Shown here: piece by piece, positions 1-9,232 of the stretch
Layout: each line of letters opens with the position of its first letter
Position numbering within the stretch: the first letter of the stretch is position 1
Assembly (NCBI GenBank): GCA_028281885.1
Contig: JANQJA010000011.1
Span: 62,001-126,000, forward strand
DNA from: Pseudomonadales bacterium
Lineage (GTDB): Bacteria; Pseudomonadota; Gammaproteobacteria; Pseudomonadales; Azotimanducaceae
Reading direction: 5' to 3'
DNA: 64,000 nt
Made by a program: the position numbers and the translations under genes
Notes under the pieces: generated by a model
Told to the model about the DNA's origin: nothing
What the model saw: only the letters and a program-made list of their open reading frames with translations
Databases searched by the model: none

Positions 1-1
1 A

Positions 2-616
2 TCCATTCGATTTGTTGGTACAGCCTTTACGCTCTCGTTGGCGTTGATGGGTATTTTGCTCATCACCCAATTCAACAGCTTCTATCAGTCAACGCTAATT
101 CTGTCGGCCGTGATCATGTCGACGGTAGGTGTCCTGCTGGGGCTTATCATTCTCGATCAGCCATTTAGCGCCATCATGACGGGTGTCGGCATCGTCGCGC
201 TCGCCGGCATCATTGTGAATAATAATATTGTGCTGATTGACACATTCAATTATCTGCGTCGGGAAAACCCCGGCTGGAACCTGTCCCGTGTCATTGTGAC
301 AACCGGCTGCCAGCGACTGCGACCGGTGTTCCTGACCACGTTCACCACAGGCTTTGGCCTGCTTCCCATGGCGAGCGGGGTATCGATTGATCTGATCGGC
401 CGGGAAGTCGAGATTGGCGGGCCGGTTGCGACTTTCTGGGTTCAGCTTGCCTCGGCGATCGTCTCGGGCCTGACCTTTGCGACCGTCCTGACGTTGATCG
501 TTACGCCCGCCATGCTGATGGCTCCCCAGGCGCTGGGCCGCCTGGGTCGACGCATTATGTTGTTCCTGTTCCATTTCATGTTGCGAGACAAGTCGACAGC
601 AGAGTCGGAAAGTTAG
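2..616 (+). CDS. RND efflux permease, C-terminal part (partial)
   Basis: This is the 3' end of an inner-membrane RND-family (AcrB/MdtB-like) transporter that exports compounds using proton-motive force with a periplasmic adaptor and an outer-membrane channel. The frame is open from the first bases of the window, so the start lies upstream. The visible ~204 residues hold four to five hydrophobic segments, including the family-typical stretch GIVALAGIIVNNNIVLID, where most relatives have VVNNAIVLVD. They end in a short cytoplasmic tail rich in charged residues. The substrate cannot be judged from this fragment. It is followed after 58 bases by an unrelated aldo/keto reductase on the same strand. 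Confidence 0.9.
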   Translation, partial: SIRFVGTAFTLSLALMGILLITQFNSFYQSTLILSAVIMSTVGVLLGLIILDQPFSAIMTGVGIVALAGIIVNNNIVLIDTFNYLRRENPGWNLSRVIVTTGCQRLRPVFLTTFTTGFGLLPMASGVSIDLIGREVEIGGPVATFWVQLASAIVSGLTFATVLTLIVTPAMLMAPQALGRLGRRIMLFLFHFMLRDKSTAESES

Positions 617-674
617 TTTCTTTACCAGGCGCGGCATCGCGAGTACGGTAGAAATTTTCGCTGAGGGACTTTAG

Positions 675-1682
675 ATGGAGTACCGCAAGCTCGGCCGGCA
701 CGGTATCGAAGTACCGGTATTATGTTTGGGCACGATGACTTTCGGGTTGCAGGTTGATGAGAAGAAGTCATTTGAGATACTCGATCGCGCCTATGAACTT
801 GGCCTGACGTTCCTTGATACGGCAGATGCCTATCCGCTGGGTGGCAGCATGAAAACGGTCGGCGAAACAGAATCCATCATTGGTCGTTGGATGAACAAGC
901 GGGGTATCCGCGACCGGCTTATTATCGCTACCAAGTGTTTTGCTGCAATTCGCGGTGGCCCCAACAATCGAGGTCTGTCGCGGCAGCACATCATTGAAGC
1001 CATTGACAAGAGTCTGGCACGACTGCAGACGGATCACGTAGACATCTATCAGTCTCATGGTTTTGATGCGCGGACTCCAATCGAAGAATCGCTGCGTGCG
1101 TTCGAGGACCTCGTGCGCGTTGGCAAGGTTCGCTACGTCGGCTGCTCCAATTATCCTGCCTGGCGGCTTGCCGAGGCGCTACGGGCAGCAGAACGGATGG
1201 GTATCGAAGGTTATGTTTCGGTCCAGCCTCGCTACAATCTGCTCTACCGAGAGATCGAAACCGAATTGTTACCGCTCATCAACGCCGAAGGCTTGGGTGT
1301 GCTGGTTTATAACCCGCTCGCGGGTGGATTTCTTTCTGGAAAGTACAAGCCGGGTCAGGCTCCTGAAGAGGGCACGCGATTTACGCTGGGCTCGGCCGCC
1401 GGTCGCTACCAGGAACGGTACTGGCAGGACGCTCAGTTCAATGCCGTCGAAATGTTGAAGCAGGTGGTGGAAGCAAAGGAGCTCAATATGGTTTCTGTTG
1501 CGGTCGCCTGGGTGCTGGCGCAGCAAGGCATCACGTCGGCGATTATCGGTGCCAGCCGACCTGACCAGCTTGATGCCAACCTGCAGGCACTCGACATTTC
1601 GTTCGACGAAGAGCTGTCGGCTGCCTGCGAAGCCGCCTGGTGGTCGCTGCCACGCCGACCGGTCAATGAGGGATATCGCTAG
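675..1682 (+). CDS. aldo/keto reductase
   Basis: A 335-residue NAD(P)H-dependent aldo/keto reductase, the cytoplasmic TIM-barrel family that reduces aldehydes and ketones. The expected tetrad is visible: Asp and Tyr in FLDTADAYP, Lys in IIATKCF and His in YQSHGFD. The C-terminal cofactor-binding signature appears as AIIGASRPDQLDANL. Length and architecture match the YajO/Tas-type AKR group. The ATG has a GAGGG ribosome site about 9 bases upstream. The gene ends 3 bases before the amidase, so the two are probably co-transcribed. Its substrate is unknown, and its confidence as an AKR is high. Confidence 0.93.
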   Translation: MEYRKLGRHGIEVPVLCLGTMTFGLQVDEKKSFEILDRAYELGLTFLDTADAYPLGGSMKTVGETESIIGRWMNKRGIRDRLIIATKCFAAIRGGPNNRGLSRQHIIEAIDKSLARLQTDHVDIYQSHGFDARTPIEESLRAFEDLVRVGKVRYVGCSNYPAWRLAEALRAAERMGIEGYVSVQPRYNLLYREIETELLPLINAEGLGVLVYNPLAGGFLSGKYKPGQAPEEGTRFTLGSAAGRYQERYWQDAQFNAVEMLKQVVEAKELNMVSVAVAWVLAQQGITSAIIGASRPDQLDANLQALDISFDEELSAACEAAWWSLPRRPVNEGYR

Positions 1683-1685
1683 GCA

Positions 1686-3143
1686 ATGGATGAACTGGCG
1701 TTTAGCGATGCAACCGGACTGGTGCACCGACTGGCCCGACGCGAACTGAGCAGCGTTGAATTGCTCGAACACTTCGTCGGTCGAATGGAGCGATACAACC
1801 CGGCCATCAATGCCATTGTGATCACTCGTCTCGACGAGGCGATGGCCGAGGCAAAAGCGGCAGACGCCGCGCTGGCAAAGGGTGATACTCCTGGTCCGCT
1901 GCATGGCTTGCCGATGACGGTGAAGGAGTCGTTCAACCTGACTGGGTTGCCGACCACCTGGGGAGACCCGGCCTACAAGGACAGTCGGTCACAATTCGAT
2001 GCGGTTGCCTGTGAGCGACTCAGACAGGCCGGAGCGGTGATATTCGGGAAGACCAACGTGCCTTTAATGCTGGCTGATTTCCAGTCCTACAATGACATCT
2101 ACGGCGTCACCTCCAATCCCTATGATCTGACCCGTACGCCGGGGGGGTCCTCCGGCGGCTCGGCCGCCGCGGTGGCGGCTGGCCTGACCAGCTTCGAAGT
2201 AGGTTCCGATATCGGTGGATCCATTCGTAATCCTGCCCATTTCTGTGGCGTCTTTGGTCATAAGCCTACCTGGGGGATCCTGCCGTCGAGAGGCAATGCA
2301 TTGCCTGGCATCGTGACACCGGCTGATCTCTCGGTGATTGGGCCGCTGGCGCGAAGCGCCCGCGATCTTCGGCTTGTGCTGGATGTCGTTGGCGGTGCCG
2401 ACGAATTGCATCGGCCCGGCTGGGAACTTGTGCTGCCGCAACCCGGGCCGCGGCACCTCGGTGAGTGGCGGGTGGCGGTATGGCCAGATGATCCGATGGC
2501 ACCAGTCGACGATATGGTAAAGGCGCGAGTCCTTGCAGTCGCCAGCCTGATTGAGAAGGCAGGCGGACAGGTTGATTATGATGCGCGGCCGGAGTTCCCG
2601 GCTGATTTTATCAACGAGTTGTATCAGTACCTGCTACATGCCGCACTTTCTGCACGCCAGCCGGAATCGATGTTTACCAGGGCGCTGGATCGAGTCGCCG
2701 CGCTCGATCCGGATGACAGTTCGGCAACCGCGAGAGTGCTGCGCGCTTCTACCCAGTACTACCGGGAGTGGCATGGGAGAAACGAAATGCGCAATCAGTT
2801 GCGCTGGTCATGGCACAGCTTCTTTGAGGACTACGACGTTCTCCTGGCACCGATCTGTGTCACTGATGCGTTCCCTCATGACCACAATCCCAGGATGAGT
2901 GAGCGAACCGTGCTGGTGAACGGCGACACCAGACCGATGTTCGAACAGGGGTTCTGGGCCGGCCTGGCCAGTGTCTCTTATTTGCCGGCGACAGTCTTCC
3001 CGACCGGTCTGGATGCGCGAGGATTGCCCGTCGGGGTCCAGGCGATCACGCGTGAGATGGGTGATCTGACGTCGATCGCCTTTGCTGAGCAGATTTCCCA
3101 GGTGATGGGGCCATTCATACCACCGGAGAACTATCGAGACTGA
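1686..3143 (+). CDS. amidase (amidase signature family)
   Basis: A 485-residue serine hydrolase of the amidase signature family, which cleaves carboxamides to acids and ammonia. The Ser-cisSer-Lys triad is present: Lys80 in TVKESFNLTG, the Ser pair at 155-156 in TPGGSSGGSAAAVAAG, and Ser179 in GSDIGGSIRNPAHFCG. The C-terminal part contains the usual substrate-pocket segment around PTGLDARGLPVGVQ. It is not the GatA subunit of the tRNA amidotransferase, because no gatB or gatC is near and the C-terminus resembles catabolic amidases. It sits directly between the aldo/keto reductase and a cyclophilin gene whose ATG overlaps its stop by one base. Confidence 0.92.
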   Translation: MDELAFSDATGLVHRLARRELSSVELLEHFVGRMERYNPAINAIVITRLDEAMAEAKAADAALAKGDTPGPLHGLPMTVKESFNLTGLPTTWGDPAYKDSRSQFDAVACERLRQAGAVIFGKTNVPLMLADFQSYNDIYGVTSNPYDLTRTPGGSSGGSAAAVAAGLTSFEVGSDIGGSIRNPAHFCGVFGHKPTWGILPSRGNALPGIVTPADLSVIGPLARSARDLRLVLDVVGGADELHRPGWELVLPQPGPRHLGEWRVAVWPDDPMAPVDDMVKARVLAVASLIEKAGGQVDYDARPEFPADFINELYQYLLHAALSARQPESMFTRALDRVAALDPDDSSATARVLRASTQYYREWHGRNEMRNQLRWSWHSFFEDYDVLLAPICVTDAFPHDHNPRMSERTVLVNGDTRPMFEQGFWAGLASVSYLPATVFPTGLDARGLPVGVQAITREMGDLTSIAFAEQISQVMGPFIPPENYRD

Positions 3144-3781
3144 TGAGACTGTTACACCTGATTGTTATTTTGTTCATTGGCTATGCGAATGCCGAGCAGA
3201 TCACAGCCAAGCCTAGCGTGTTGATGAAGACCACGTTCGGTGAGGTGCTGATTGAGCTTGAGCCACAGCTGGCGCCGGTTTCCGTTGAGAACTTTCTCGG
3301 TTATGTCCGGCGCGGCGACTACGACGGCACAGTTTTCCATCGCGTCATTCCTGGATTCATGGTGCAAGGGGGCGGGCATGACCCCGATATGACCCTCCGT
3401 CCGGACGGAGATACGATCCTCAATGAGGCGGACAATGGTCTGGCCAATGTCACTGGTACCATTGCGATGGCGCGAATGGCGGAGATCGACAGCGCGTCGC
3501 GGCAGTTCTTTATCAACGTGAACGACAACACGCACCTTGATCACAAGTCCACCAGTTGTACCCGAGAGCAGGTTGCGTCGGTAGCGGCGGCAAGGCAGAA
3601 GGGACTCTATAAACCGCTTGCCTGTGATAGTTATGGTTACACGGTGTTTGGCCGGGTTGTTGGCGGCATGGGCGTCATTGAGCGAATCGCGGGTGTTGAA
3701 ACGAGAACCGTTGGCGGCCATCGCGATGTGCCCCTTGAGCCGGTACTGATTGAGTCGGTCGTGCTGATCGACGGGTCATAG
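3143..3781 (+). CDS. periplasmic cyclophilin-type peptidyl-prolyl isomerase
   Basis: A 212-residue cyclophilin (PPIase) with an N-terminal Sec signal (residues 1-17, ending YANA), so probably a periplasmic folding catalyst like PpiA. The catalytic core is intact: FHRVIPGFMVQGGG carries the Arg, and SRQFFINVNDN carries the Phe-Phe-Ile strand. Compared with PpiA there is an insert of about 25 residues after THLDHKST that brings two cysteines (SCTREQ and LACDS), possibly a periplasmic disulfide. The ATG overlaps the amidase TGA. The next gene is convergent, and a GC-rich hairpin lies in the gap. Confidence 0.92.
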   Translation: MRLLHLIVILFIGYANAEQITAKPSVLMKTTFGEVLIELEPQLAPVSVENFLGYVRRGDYDGTVFHRVIPGFMVQGGGHDPDMTLRPDGDTILNEADNGLANVTGTIAMARMAEIDSASRQFFINVNDNTHLDHKSTSCTREQVASVAAARQKGLYKPLACDSYGYTVFGRVVGGMGVIERIAGVETRTVGGHRDVPLEPVLIESVVLIDGS

Positions 3782-3798
3782 CGGGCGACAGATGGCGG

Positions 3799-3819
3799 CG
3801 GGCCCCGCTCGAGGGCCCG
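3799..3819. terminator. GC hairpin between convergent genes
   Basis: An inverted repeat CGGGCCC / GGGCCCG with a 7-base loop lies between the cyclophilin and thioredoxin stop codons. It has no T-tract on either side, so it is at best a pause or an RNA-stabilising structure and not a classical intrinsic terminator. Confidence 0.35.
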
Positions 3820-3836
3820 GTTGGAGGGGCACTGTG

Positions 3837-4100
3837 CTAAGCCGCGACGAAACGTTCGAGCTGCGCCTTGCTCAGGGTGCCGCGGTGAATCCCCTTAACT
3901 TCACCGTTGTCGAGTAGAACCAGTGTCGGGATGGCTCGTACGCCATGAGTGTTCACGAGTTCCCGATTGGCCGGGTCATCGACATTGACCGACTGTAGTT
4001 CTACCGCACCGTCGCTGGCGTCGATGACATCCCTGACCACGGGTTTGATTTGCTGGCAGGGGCCGCACCAGTCGGCTTCGAATTTGAGCAATGTTCGCAT
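3837..4100 (-). CDS. short thioredoxin
   Basis: An 87-residue thioredoxin-fold protein with the canonical active site WCGPC near its N-terminus (FEADWCGPCQQIKP) and the cis-proline region RAIPTLVLLDNGEV. It is shorter than E. coli TrxA (about 108 aa) because the first strand and helix before the active site are missing. It begins directly at the central strand MRTLLKFEADWC. The start is well supported by AAGGAG 7 bases upstream of the ATG on the minus strand. It should act as a cytoplasmic dithiol reductant for an unknown partner. The AT-rich 99 bases upstream suggest it has its own promoter. Confidence 0.9.
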   Translation of the reverse strand: MRTLLKFEADWCGPCQQIKPVVRDVIDASDGAVELQSVNVDDPANRELVNTHGVRAIPTLVLLDNGEVKGIHRGTLSKAQLERFVAA

Positions 4101-4199
4101 CGGGATCTCCTTGGTATGAATGATATGGCGCTATTATTCATGCCAATCGAGCAATATAAAGCGATAAAAAATGATAACTATGATTCTTTATAGGAATAT
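4101..4199 (-). promoter_or_regulatory. AT-rich upstream region of the thioredoxin gene
   Basis: The gap between the thioredoxin start and the oxygenase stop is much more AT-rich than its surroundings. On the minus strand it holds -10-like AATAAT (4133-4138 on plus) and TATCAT hexamers. No single -35/-10 pair stands out, so the region rather than a precise promoter is reported. Confidence 0.35.
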
Positions 4200-5138
4200 T
4201 TAGAGCCGATATTGGTCGATCTGGATCTCCTCGCCCAGGTCTGTGTAGTCACCACTGGCCCTCAGACGCCTGAATTCACCCCAGTTAACCGGTCGGTATC
4301 GGGGATTGCCCGACAAGGGTTCGCACCAGGTGCTGTAATCCGGGTTAAAGAAGAATGGGGCGCTGAAACGTTCCTGCGTGGCACTGGCCATGACGCGATG
4401 CTCAGGTGCCTGGAAGCGATCGTTGGACCAGATTTGCAGCATGTCCCCAACGTTGATGATCAACCCGCCGGGTTCCGGGTGAATCGTATGCCACTGACTT
4501 GACTTCTTAACCTGCAGGGAGGCCACATCATCCTGAACCAGAATCGTTAAAACGCCGGCGTCAGTATGACGATTGACGCCCAGTTGACCGGCCGCCTGCT
4601 GGTCAACGGTCGAGCCGCGATCCTGCAGCGGGTCATCGCACAGCGGATAGTAATTGAGCCGAAGAAAGCTGGTGTGTCGCCTGGTGAAGTGGGTGCTCAA
4701 CTGACCCGGCTGCAGTTGCATGGCCTGTTCTATTGCGTCCAACAGGATGAAACCGATTTGTTCACAGCGCCGATACCATCCGGTCATGGCTTCGCGGAAT
4801 CCGGGCAGCGCTGGCCATTGACTGGGTTGTGAGGCAAGCGGGTCACCCAGATCCACGCCAAAATCAAAGATCTGTTTCCAATCCAGGGTGTTCTTGGTGA
4901 GTTCTTTGTCAAAAAATCCCATCGGATTGTCATGATCGCGTCGGACGGCCTGTTTTGTTGCGGCGGGCAGTTGAAAGAACTGGCGGGTTGCTGCGAGGAA
5001 ATCCTCAATCTGATCAGTCTGTATGCCGTGTCCCACTGCCTGGAAAAACCCCCACGTCTCACAGGCGTCTGCGATGGCGGTGATGGTGTGCTTTTCAGGC
5101 AGCGAGGAAACATCGATGGCGGGTACAGTCAAATTCAT
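4200..5138 (-). CDS. 2-oxoglutarate/Fe(II)-dependent oxygenase (isopenicillin N synthase-like)
   Basis: A 312-residue 2OG-Fe(II) dioxygenase of the IPNS/plant ACC-oxidase-like superfamily. The DIOX_N module is at the start (AIDVSSLPEK... WGFFQAVGHGI), and the double-stranded beta-helix follows. Iron ligands are visible as HTD in GVNRHTDAGVLTIL and the distal His in APEHRVMAS. The 2OG-binding RxS is ERFSAPFF. I chose ATG at 5138 (MNLTVPAIDV) because the in-frame extension to 5210 does not resemble the family and runs into the divergent promoter region. The substrate is unknown. The gene diverges from a molybdenum hydroxylase operon, which may hint at a shared oxidative pathway, but this is inference. 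Confidence 0.9.
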   Translation of the reverse strand: MNLTVPAIDVSSLPEKHTITAIADACETWGFFQAVGHGIQTDQIEDFLAATRQFFQLPAATKQAVRRDHDNPMGFFDKELTKNTLDWKQIFDFGVDLGDPLASQPSQWPALPGFREAMTGWYRRCEQIGFILLDAIEQAMQLQPGQLSTHFTRRHTSFLRLNYYPLCDDPLQDRGSTVDQQAAGQLGVNRHTDAGVLTILVQDDVASLQVKKSSQWHTIHPEPGGLIINVGDMLQIWSNDRFQAPEHRVMASATQERFSAPFFFNPDYSTWCEPLSGNPRYRPVNWGEFRRLRASGDYTDLGEEIQIDQYRL

Positions 5139-5182
5139 GAGAGGGAATGTACCGACTGGGACGAATGAACAAAAGCCGTTAT

Positions 5183-5211
5183 TTGTTCTCGTTTCATGCG
5201 ACGAATACAAT
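5183..5211 (+). promoter_or_regulatory. candidate sigma70 promoter for the molybdenum hydroxylase genes
   Basis: TTGTTC and TACAAT are separated by exactly 17 bases. The -10 matches consensus at 5 of 6 positions and the -35 at 3 of 6. The predicted start would be about 30 bases before the ATG at 5249. It lies in the divergent gap between the oxygenase and the Fe-S subunit gene. It is a pattern match only. Confidence 0.4.
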
Positions 5212-5248
5212 CAATTTCGCTGACAGTCAAAAGATGGCGTTGTACTGA

Positions 5249-5704
5249 ATGATCAAACTGCGTGTCAATGGCATCGACCATGAACTGGATATCGATCCCG
5301 AAACACCGTTGTTGTGGGTATTGCGTGACACCCTCAATCTGACCGGGACCAAGTATGGTTGTGGCATTGCACAGTGCGGTGCTTGCACCGTCCATCTGAA
5401 TGGACAGGCTGTGCGGTCCTGCAAGACGACACTCGGCCAGGCGGCCAATTTTGATGTCGTAACGATTGAAGGCTTGTCGGAGCATCGTGATCATCCGGTG
5501 CAGCAGGCCTGGATCGAGCAGGACGTGCCTCAGTGTGGCTATTGTCAATCGGGACAGATTATGGCGGTTGTCGCGCTGCTGAAACAGAAATCGAATCCCA
5601 CTGACGAGGACATTGACCGCTACATTACCAACATCTGTCGATGTGGAACCTATCCGCAGATTCGTCGTGCGGTACACGAAGCCGCTCGCAAGTGGAGGTC
5701 CTAG
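5249..5704 (+). CDS. 2Fe-2S subunit of a molybdenum hydroxylase (isoquinoline 1-oxidoreductase alpha-like)
   Basis: A 151-residue small subunit of the xanthine dehydrogenase family carrying two [2Fe-2S] clusters. The plant-type cluster ligands are Cys38, 43, 46 and 58 ([17 protein letters not shown]). The second cluster uses Cys96, 99, 130 and 132 (QCGYCQSGQ and NICRCGTY). It passes electrons from the molybdopterin subunit to an acceptor. It is encoded 3 bases upstream of that subunit and no FAD subunit gene follows. This two-subunit arrangement is typical of isoquinoline/aldehyde oxidoreductases that use cytochromes or other membrane acceptors rather than NAD. Confidence 0.94.
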   Translation: MIKLRVNGIDHELDIDPETPLLWVLRDTLNLTGTKYGCGIAQCGACTVHLNGQAVRSCKTTLGQAANFDVVTIEGLSEHRDHPVQQAWIEQDVPQCGYCQSGQIMAVVALLKQKSNPTDEDIDRYITNICRCGTYPQIRRAVHEAARKWRS

Positions 5705-5707
5705 TCA

Positions 5708-7858
5708 ATGACTGACCTGGACCGACGACGATTTCTTCAGGTATCGATCACAGCGGCAGGCGGCATGATGTTGTCGCTGCACCTGCCCCCTGTTGTTGCG
5801 AATACCAATGCCGGGTCTGCTGCCGGGTCTGTCGAAGTCGGTGCCTGGCTGGTGATCGATCCGGACAACACGGTGACGATTCGCGTCGCCCAGTCTGAGA
5901 TGGGACAGGGTGTGCTGACGTCGCTGGCAATGATTATTGCCGAGGAACTGGAAGTCGACTGGCGTCAGGTGCGCGCCGAATATGCGGATGTGAACCGTCA
6001 TCTTCGCGGGGGTCGTGTGTATGGCCGGATGCTGACCGGTGGTAGCAGCGCTGTCCGACATTCGATGCCCTATCTCAGGATGGCGGGGGCGGAAGCCCGG
6101 GAAAGATTGATCAAGGCGGCTGCCGAAAGCTGGAACCTGGCGCCGGACGAGTGCTATGCGGATTATGGGCGGGTGGTTCACCGTGCCACCAACCGTTCCG
6201 TGGCGTACGGTGAAATCGCGGCGGCAGCTGCCCAGGTGTCGGTTGCAGGCGTCGAGATTAAGTCGCCCAGGGATTTTGACCTGCTGGGATTGCCGACGCC
6301 GAGGCTCGATGTGCCGTCCAAGGTAGACGGCTCTGCGCATTACTCCATGGACGTCCGGTTGCCGGGTATGGTCTACGCGGCGGTTGTGCATTGTCCGGTC
6401 ATCGGCGGCAGGCTGCTGAGCTATCGATTCAATGTCGTGCGTAATCGTCCGGGTGTGAGGCAGGCAGTGCGTCTCGATCATGGCGTCGCTGTTATCGCGG
6501 ATACCTGGTGGCAGGCGCACCAGGCTGCCGAAGCGATGCCCGTGGAATGGGAAGTCGGTGACGAGGAAGACTTCTACTCCGCCACCGAACAACGAAACTT
6601 TGTAGCGGCGCTGGATGAACCAGGCATCGTCGTTGTCAACGACGGCGACGCAGAATCAGTCATGGACGAAGCGGAGAAGTCCATCGAATCAGATTATTCG
6701 GTTCCGTATCTGGCCCATGCCTGTATGGAGCCGCTCAACTGTACAGTTGTTGTCCATGCCGATCATGCAGAAGCCTGGGTAGGTACCCAGGATCCCGAAG
6801 CAGCTGTAGCAGCAGTTGCTGAAGTGGCCGGACTGGATGCCGCTCAGGTCACCCTGCATAACTACCTGCTGGGCGGTGGTTTCGGGCGCCGCGCCCACAC
6901 CGACTACGTCAGGGAAGCAACGATGATTGCCCAGGCCTATCGTGGCGTTCCGGTGCAGATGATCTGGAGTCGTGAAGAGGACAGCCGCTCAGGCCGGTAT
7001 CGACCCATGGCAGCGGTTCGTTTCAAGGCTGGTTTCGACCTCGGGGGCAAGCTGATTGCCTACATCAACCATTCGGTGACTCATTCGATTCAGCAGGACT
7101 CCGGTGGTAGTGGGATTGTCGGTGGTGTTGACCCGTTCTCCATCGACGGCCTCACGGACATGCCTTATTACGTGCCGAATAAACGGATCAGTCATCGTAT
7201 TCGCAATACTCATCTGACGAGCTGGTTTTGGCGATCGGTCGGTCATTCGCAGAACGCTTTTGCTATGGAATGTTTTGTCGATGAGATGGCATCAGCGGCA
7301 GGAACCGATCCCGTTGCATTTCGACGGCAGTACCTGGCGGGTCGGCCGAAACTTCGGGAGGTGCTGGCTGAGCTGGCAGAAAAGGCACGTTGGGGTCGCG
7401 CCATGCCCCACGGCAGCGCCCAGGGGCTGGCGCTACACGAGTCTTTTGGCACCATCTGCGGGCAGGTGGCCGAGGTGACGGTTTCAGAGCAGGGGCAGCT
7501 CAGCGTTGATCGTATCGTCACCGTGGTTGACTGCGGCAATCTGGTGAATCCCATGACGGCCCGGCAGCAGATTGAAAGCGGTATCGTGTTTGGTCTGACG
7601 GCTGCCTTGTACGGCAAGCTGACTTTCGAAGATGGTGAGTTGGTTGAGACTAATTTTGATCAGTATCGCATGATCAAGCTGCGGGACATGCCCGAACTCG
7701 ATACGCATTTCTCCTTGTCCCGGGGCGATGAGTGGGGTGGTCTTGGGGAGCCGGGGACGCCACCGGTGGCGGCGGCCGTTTGTAATGCGCTCTTTAAGAT
7801 CACAAAGCGTCGAATCAGGGCGCTGCCCATTGCAGACTACTACCTGCGTCGTGCCTAG
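5708..7858 (+). CDS. molybdopterin-binding subunit of a Tat-exported molybdenum hydroxylase
   Basis: A 716-residue catalytic subunit of the xanthine dehydrogenase/isoquinoline oxidoreductase beta type. The N-terminus has a Tat motif (DRRRFLQVSITAAGG), so the heterodimer is likely exported folded to the periplasm. Family signatures include VAQSEMGQGVLTSLAM, the cofactor-binding GGGFGRRAHTDYVREA and the catalytic-glutamate region GLGEPGTPPVAAAV. It needs molybdenum cytosine dinucleotide cofactor, and no maturation or FAD gene is adjacent. The substrate (N-heterocycle or aldehyde) cannot be assigned. Its stop codon shares the tetranucleotide CTAG with the stop of the convergent ppnN gene. Confidence 0.93.
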   Translation: MTDLDRRRFLQVSITAAGGMMLSLHLPPVVANTNAGSAAGSVEVGAWLVIDPDNTVTIRVAQSEMGQGVLTSLAMIIAEELEVDWRQVRAEYADVNRHLRGGRVYGRMLTGGSSAVRHSMPYLRMAGAEARERLIKAAAESWNLAPDECYADYGRVVHRATNRSVAYGEIAAAAAQVSVAGVEIKSPRDFDLLGLPTPRLDVPSKVDGSAHYSMDVRLPGMVYAAVVHCPVIGGRLLSYRFNVVRNRPGVRQAVRLDHGVAVIADTWWQAHQAAEAMPVEWEVGDEEDFYSATEQRNFVAALDEPGIVVVNDGDAESVMDEAEKSIESDYSVPYLAHACMEPLNCTVVVHADHAEAWVGTQDPEAAVAAVAEVAGLDAAQVTLHNYLLGGGFGRRAHTDYVREATMIAQAYRGVPVQMIWSREEDSRSGRYRPMAAVRFKAGFDLGGKLIAYINHSVTHSIQQDSGGSGIVGGVDPFSIDGLTDMPYYVPNKRISHRIRNTHLTSWFWRSVGHSQNAFAMECFVDEMASAAGTDPVAFRRQYLAGRPKLREVLAELAEKARWGRAMPHGSAQGLALHESFGTICGQVAEVTVSEQGQLSVDRIVTVVDCGNLVNPMTARQQIESGIVFGLTAALYGKLTFEDGELVETNFDQYRMIKLRDMPELDTHFSLSRGDEWGGLGEPGTPPVAAAVCNALFKITKRRIRALPIADYYLRRA

Positions 7859-9222
7859 ATGATTCGATAGCAGGGGGTGTAGGCGGACCCTGGTAGTTTC
7901 ATTCGTTGTTCCGTAATAAACGAAGTGAGGAGTCGATCCATCTTCATCATGATGGCTGGATCGCCGCGCATTTCGAATAGTCCCTTCTCCTCGATTTCCC
8001 GGACTCCTTCTTCCTTGACATTGCCAGCGACCAGTGCGGAAAACGCGCGCCGTAGATTAGCTGCAAGCAGATAGTCGGGCTGGTCACGGTGGATCTGCAG
8101 CCCATTCACTGCTTCATGGGATGGATAGAACGGCTTTTGATATTCGTGGTCGACCTCCAGTAGCCAGTTGAAATAGTAGGCGTCATTCCGCGCCTTGCGA
8201 AACTTTCTGACTTGTCTGATGCCGCGAAGCATCTGGCTTGCGACCTTCGCCGGATCGTTGATGATGATCTCGTACCGAGATGCAGCCTTGTCTCCCAACG
8301 CAAAGCGAATGAACCGATCAATCTGATCAAAGTACTCTGCGGAACCGGATGGGCCGGTGAACACCACGGGAAAGGGAACGGACTCGTTGGCAGGGTGGAG
8401 CAGAACGCCTAGCAGGTACAGTATTTCCTCGGCTGTCCCCACACCGCCTGGAAAGACGACGATGCCATGTCCGAGGCGAACAAAGGCTTCGAGTCGTTTC
8501 TCGATATCGGGCATGATCGCGAGTTCATTGACGATAGGATTTGGCGGTTCGGCAGCGATGATACCGGGCTCCGAGATGCCGACGTATCGGCCCTGTTTGT
8601 TCCGTTGTTTTGAGTGGCCGATGGTCGCGCCCTTCATGGGGCCCTTCATCGCGCCCGGGCCGCAGCCGGTGCAGATGTCCAGGCCTCTCAATCCCATCTG
8701 GTAACCGACCTCCTTGGTGTAATCGTATTCTTCGCGATTGATGGAATGCCCGCCCCAGCAAACGACCAGGTTTGGAGGTCGTCCCCGGCGGAACAGGCCA
8801 GCATTGCGCAGGATATGGAAGATGGCGTTGGTGATGCCCTGGGGTGAGTCAGTATCAAAATTCGGGTTATCCGAGATTTCACTACTGACGTAAATAATGT
8901 CACGCAATACCGAGAACAGCAGTTCCTTGATGCCCTGGATCATTCTGCCTTCGACCAGCGCTTCTGCCGGGGCGTTGGTCAGTTCTATCCGGACGCCCCG
9001 TTCAAGCTGGACCAACCTGATCTCGAAATCCGGATAAGCGGCGAGCATTGACCTGGCGTCATCAAGGTTGCTGCCACAATTAAGTACCGCAAGAGAGCAC
9101 TTTCGGTAAAGGTTGTATAGACCGGACTGGCTTTTGTCGAGCAGCTTGTTGACCTCCCGTTGAGACAGAACATCGATCTCGTCGCCGGGTGTCAGCTTGA
9201 TGTCAATCACGGGATGTTTCAT
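7855..9222 (-). CDS. ppnN: nucleotide 5'-monophosphate nucleosidase PpnN (LOG family)
   Basis: A 455-residue homologue of E. coli PpnN (YgdH), a cytoplasmic enzyme that splits purine and pyrimidine nucleotide monophosphates into base and ribose 5-phosphate and is known to be modulated by (p)ppGpp. The N-terminal domain resembles E. coli (DVLSQREVNKLLDKSQSGLYNL and CSLAVLNCGS). The LOG catalytic signature is VFPGGVGTAEEILYLLG. The total length is the usual one for PpnN. I start it at ATG 9222 (MKHPVIDIKL) because the longer in-frame start lies inside the upstream amidohydrolase gene. That places it 10 bases after that gene's stop, suggesting one transcript. Confidence 0.93.
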   Translation of the reverse strand: MKHPVIDIKLTPGDEIDVLSQREVNKLLDKSQSGLYNLYRKCSLAVLNCGSNLDDARSMLAAYPDFEIRLVQLERGVRIELTNAPAEALVEGRMIQGIKELLFSVLRDIIYVSSEISDNPNFDTDSPQGITNAIFHILRNAGLFRRGRPPNLVVCWGGHSINREEYDYTKEVGYQMGLRGLDICTGCGPGAMKGPMKGATIGHSKQRNKQGRYVGISEPGIIAAEPPNPIVNELAIMPDIEKRLEAFVRLGHGIVVFPGGVGTAEEILYLLGVLLHPANESVPFPVVFTGPSGSAEYFDQIDRFIRFALGDKAASRYEIIINDPAKVASQMLRGIRQVRKFRKARNDAYYFNWLLEVDHEYQKPFYPSHEAVNGLQIHRDQPDYLLAANLRRAFSALVAGNVKEEGVREIEEKGLFEMRGDPAIMMKMDRLLTSFITEQRMKLPGSAYTPCYRII

Positions 9223-9232
9223 GCAGGGGGCA

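Noticed and set aside
5705-6592. 295-codon open frame on the minus strand
   Set aside because: It is antisense to the clearly coding molybdopterin subunit, has no family resemblance and arises from the codon bias of the true gene.
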